From Lepisosteus oculatus (lineage: Eukaryota; Chordata; Actinopteri; Semionotiformes; Lepisosteidae), in the NCBI RefSeq assembly GCF_040954835.1, contig NC_090716.1, positions 12,089,275 to 12,153,274 on the forward strand: a stretch of DNA of 64,000 nt, in the 5' to 3' direction. The notes under the pieces were generated by a model. The model was not told where the DNA came from. It saw only the letters and a list, made by a program, of their open reading frames with translations, and ran no database searches. Every line of letters starts with the position of its first letter. Positions within the stretch are counted from its first letter, which is position 1. Positions 63,401 through 64,000 of this stretch are shown in pieces. The position numbers and the translations under genes are program-made.

Positions 63401-63789
63401 AGTGTCAGGGTTGAACTAGATAACAACAATGCAGTACAGTATGTGCAGCTATTTTTTTCCCCATGACATTATAATCTTAAGTGACTTTAAAATCATTGGC
63501 CTTCATTGTTTCATTAGCAGTTTCACAAGGAAACAGGATATCTCTGACTAGAACCGTTCTATTACAGTTTGGCACACATGGGTTTCTTGTTTTACAAATG
63601 TTTCTGTGCCATGTGCATCGGCTGGCGGTTACATCGTTTGTGGTAGCGTCATTGACCTTTACTGTTCTTGGAAATTTAGGCTGATCAGAAGAGAGGCAAA
63701 AAGCAGACCGAGAGAGAAAAGAAGAAGAAGATCCTGGCAGACAGACGCAAGCCTCTGAACATTGACCATCTGAGTGAGGACAAGCTGAG
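54444..63789 (+). CDS. tnnt3: troponin T, fast skeletal muscle (5' part, 12 exons)
   Basis: Troponin T ties the troponin complex to tropomyosin on the thin filament. Exons: 54444-54463, 55132-55145, 56434-56448, 57870-57902, 59733-59750, 60128-60148, 60778-60796, 61273-61318, 61480-61596, 62755-62832, 63219-63332, 63680-63789, joined in phase to 201 codons plus 2 nt. The N-terminus is MSDTEEVEHVEEYEEEE-like and acidic. The tropomyosin-binding T1 part follows: [79 protein letters not shown] and [11 protein letters not shown]. The T2 part that binds troponin I and C, and the mutually exclusive 3' exons, lie beyond the window. The MSDTEEVEHVE start and the lsp1/prr33 neighbours favour the fast isoform over the slow or cardiac ones. 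Confidence 0.95.
55132..55145 (+). CDS. tnnt3: tnnt3 14-nt exon
   Basis: The exon completes Val and encodes EHVE plus the first base of the next codon, between TTTTTCAG and GTAAGT. It sets the phase-1 register used by all following short exons. Confidence 0.85.
56434..56448 (+). CDS. tnnt3: tnnt3 15-nt microexon (EYEEE)
   Basis: Phase 1 on both sides. The acceptor is AAAATGAAG, with a pyrimidine tract 10-30 bases upstream, and the donor is GTAAAA. It adds EYEEE to the acidic N-terminus and may be an alternative exon. Confidence 0.7.
57870..57902 (+). CDS. tnnt3: tnnt3 33-nt exon ([11 protein letters not shown])
   Basis: Phase 1 on both sides, bounded by CTGCTGAAG and GTATGT. His/Glu-rich, typical of the variable N-terminal region of fast troponin T. 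Confidence 0.75.
59733..59750 (+). CDS. tnnt3: tnnt3 18-nt microexon (ETYEEE)
   Basis: Phase 1 on both sides, bounded by TATCCAG and GTATGT. Its TATGAAGAGGAAG core repeats that of the 15-nt exon at 56434, suggesting exon duplication. Confidence 0.8.
60128..60148 (+). CDS. tnnt3: tnnt3 21-nt microexon (AEDEEHD)
   Basis: Phase 1 on both sides, after CACACCAG and before GTATTT, a weaker donor. It encodes AEDEEHD plus one base and is a likely alternative exon. Confidence 0.72.
60778..60796 (+). CDS. tnnt3: tnnt3 19-nt exon (EEKPKF)
   Basis: The exon encodes EEKPKF plus AA of Lys, between TCTAACAG and GTAAGT. It marks the change from the acidic tail to the constitutive [10 protein letters not shown] segment and shifts the phase to 2. 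Confidence 0.88.
61273..61318 (+). CDS. tnnt3: tnnt3 exon ([15 protein letters not shown])
   Basis: This constitutive segment, conserved in all troponin T isoforms, starts the tropomyosin-binding half. Splice sites are TTCTCAG and GTGAGT. Confidence 0.95.
61480..61596 (+). CDS. tnnt3: tnnt3 exon ([20 protein letters not shown])
   Basis: 39 codons, phase 0 on both sides. It carries the main tropomyosin-contact helix with [20 protein letters not shown]. Confidence 0.97.
62755..62832 (+). CDS. tnnt3: tnnt3 exon ([20 protein letters not shown])
   Basis: 26 codons of charged helix, phase 0 on both sides, with acceptor AAACAG and donor GTGAAT. Confidence 0.96.
63219..63332 (+). CDS. tnnt3: tnnt3 exon ([20 protein letters not shown])
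   Basis: 38 codons ending in [12 protein letters not shown], the hallmark at the hinge between the T1 and T2 fragments of troponin T. Confidence 0.97.
63680..63789 (+). CDS. tnnt3: tnnt3 exon (last in window)
   Basis: The exon encodes [20 protein letters not shown] and [16 protein letters not shown], ending in phase 2 before GTACGA. The next exon should begin by completing Arg and lies beyond 64000. Confidence 0.95.
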
Positions 63790-64000
63790 GTACGAATCGC
63801 TAAATTGATCAAACAGATTTGCAAATATGGAAAATTCACAAAGGCATGGTTTACATTGTTTGTTTATCCCCATGTCAAATGTCCTGGATTTTAGTGATTA
63901 ATATAAAACTTTAGCATTTCTGTTTATTTTCCTATTCATTTCTTTAGTGAAAGTGACTTCTACTTAAGAAAAGAAATCATAATAAAATCAAGCAACAGCT

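Noticed and set aside
1..64000. Operons, CRISPR arrays, prokaryotic islands or integrated virus
   Set aside because: Gene structure is entirely spliced and vertebrate; no spaced direct repeats, integrase or viral gene was seen.

Overview
The window is vertebrate nuclear DNA, most likely from a ray-finned fish. It has AT-rich introns, GT-AG exons with good coding phase, tRNA-headed SINEs, a decayed Tc1-like transposon and fish-type retroposon tails. The repeat types and long introns suggest a non-teleost such as a gar or bowfin, but that is a guess. No prokaryotic, viral or CRISPR feature was seen.

Three protein genes are supported, in an order that recalls the mammalian LSP1-PRR33-TNNT3 neighbourhood (human 11p15.5). 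(1) lsp1, + strand, 910 to about 33508: 14 coding exons that join in phase to 576 codons. The protein is built like caldesmon: an acidic/basic N-terminus, a highly charged helix, a caldesmon-like C-terminal block and an LSP1-type tail. (2) A prr33-like gene, - strand, 43931 to 41007: one long coding exon (about 971 aa) whose middle is some 48 degenerate decapeptides of the type xR[P/A]KTPxYEx. (3) The 5' two thirds of fast skeletal troponin T (tnnt3), + strand, 54444 to 63789: 12 coding exons, of which five short ones (15 to 33 nt) plus flanking exons encode the variable acidic N-terminus. The gene runs off the right edge.

Layout: 1-909 upstream region and TATA-type promoter of lsp1; 910-33541 lsp1 (intron 1 is 10.5 kb); 33542-41006 repeat-rich interval with SINEs, a retroposon on the - strand and a Tc1 fossil; 41007-43931 prr33-like exon; 45137-45710 possible alternative terminal exon of lsp1, which would make prr33 a nested antisense gene; 45.8-54.3 kb intergenic DNA with repeats; 54352-64000 tnnt3 promoter and gene.

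Functionally, lsp1 encodes an actin-binding cytoskeletal protein, tnnt3 encodes the tropomyosin anchor of the fast-muscle troponin complex, and the prr33-like product has no function I can name. All exon borders were read by eye from splice signals and phase, without transcript evidence.
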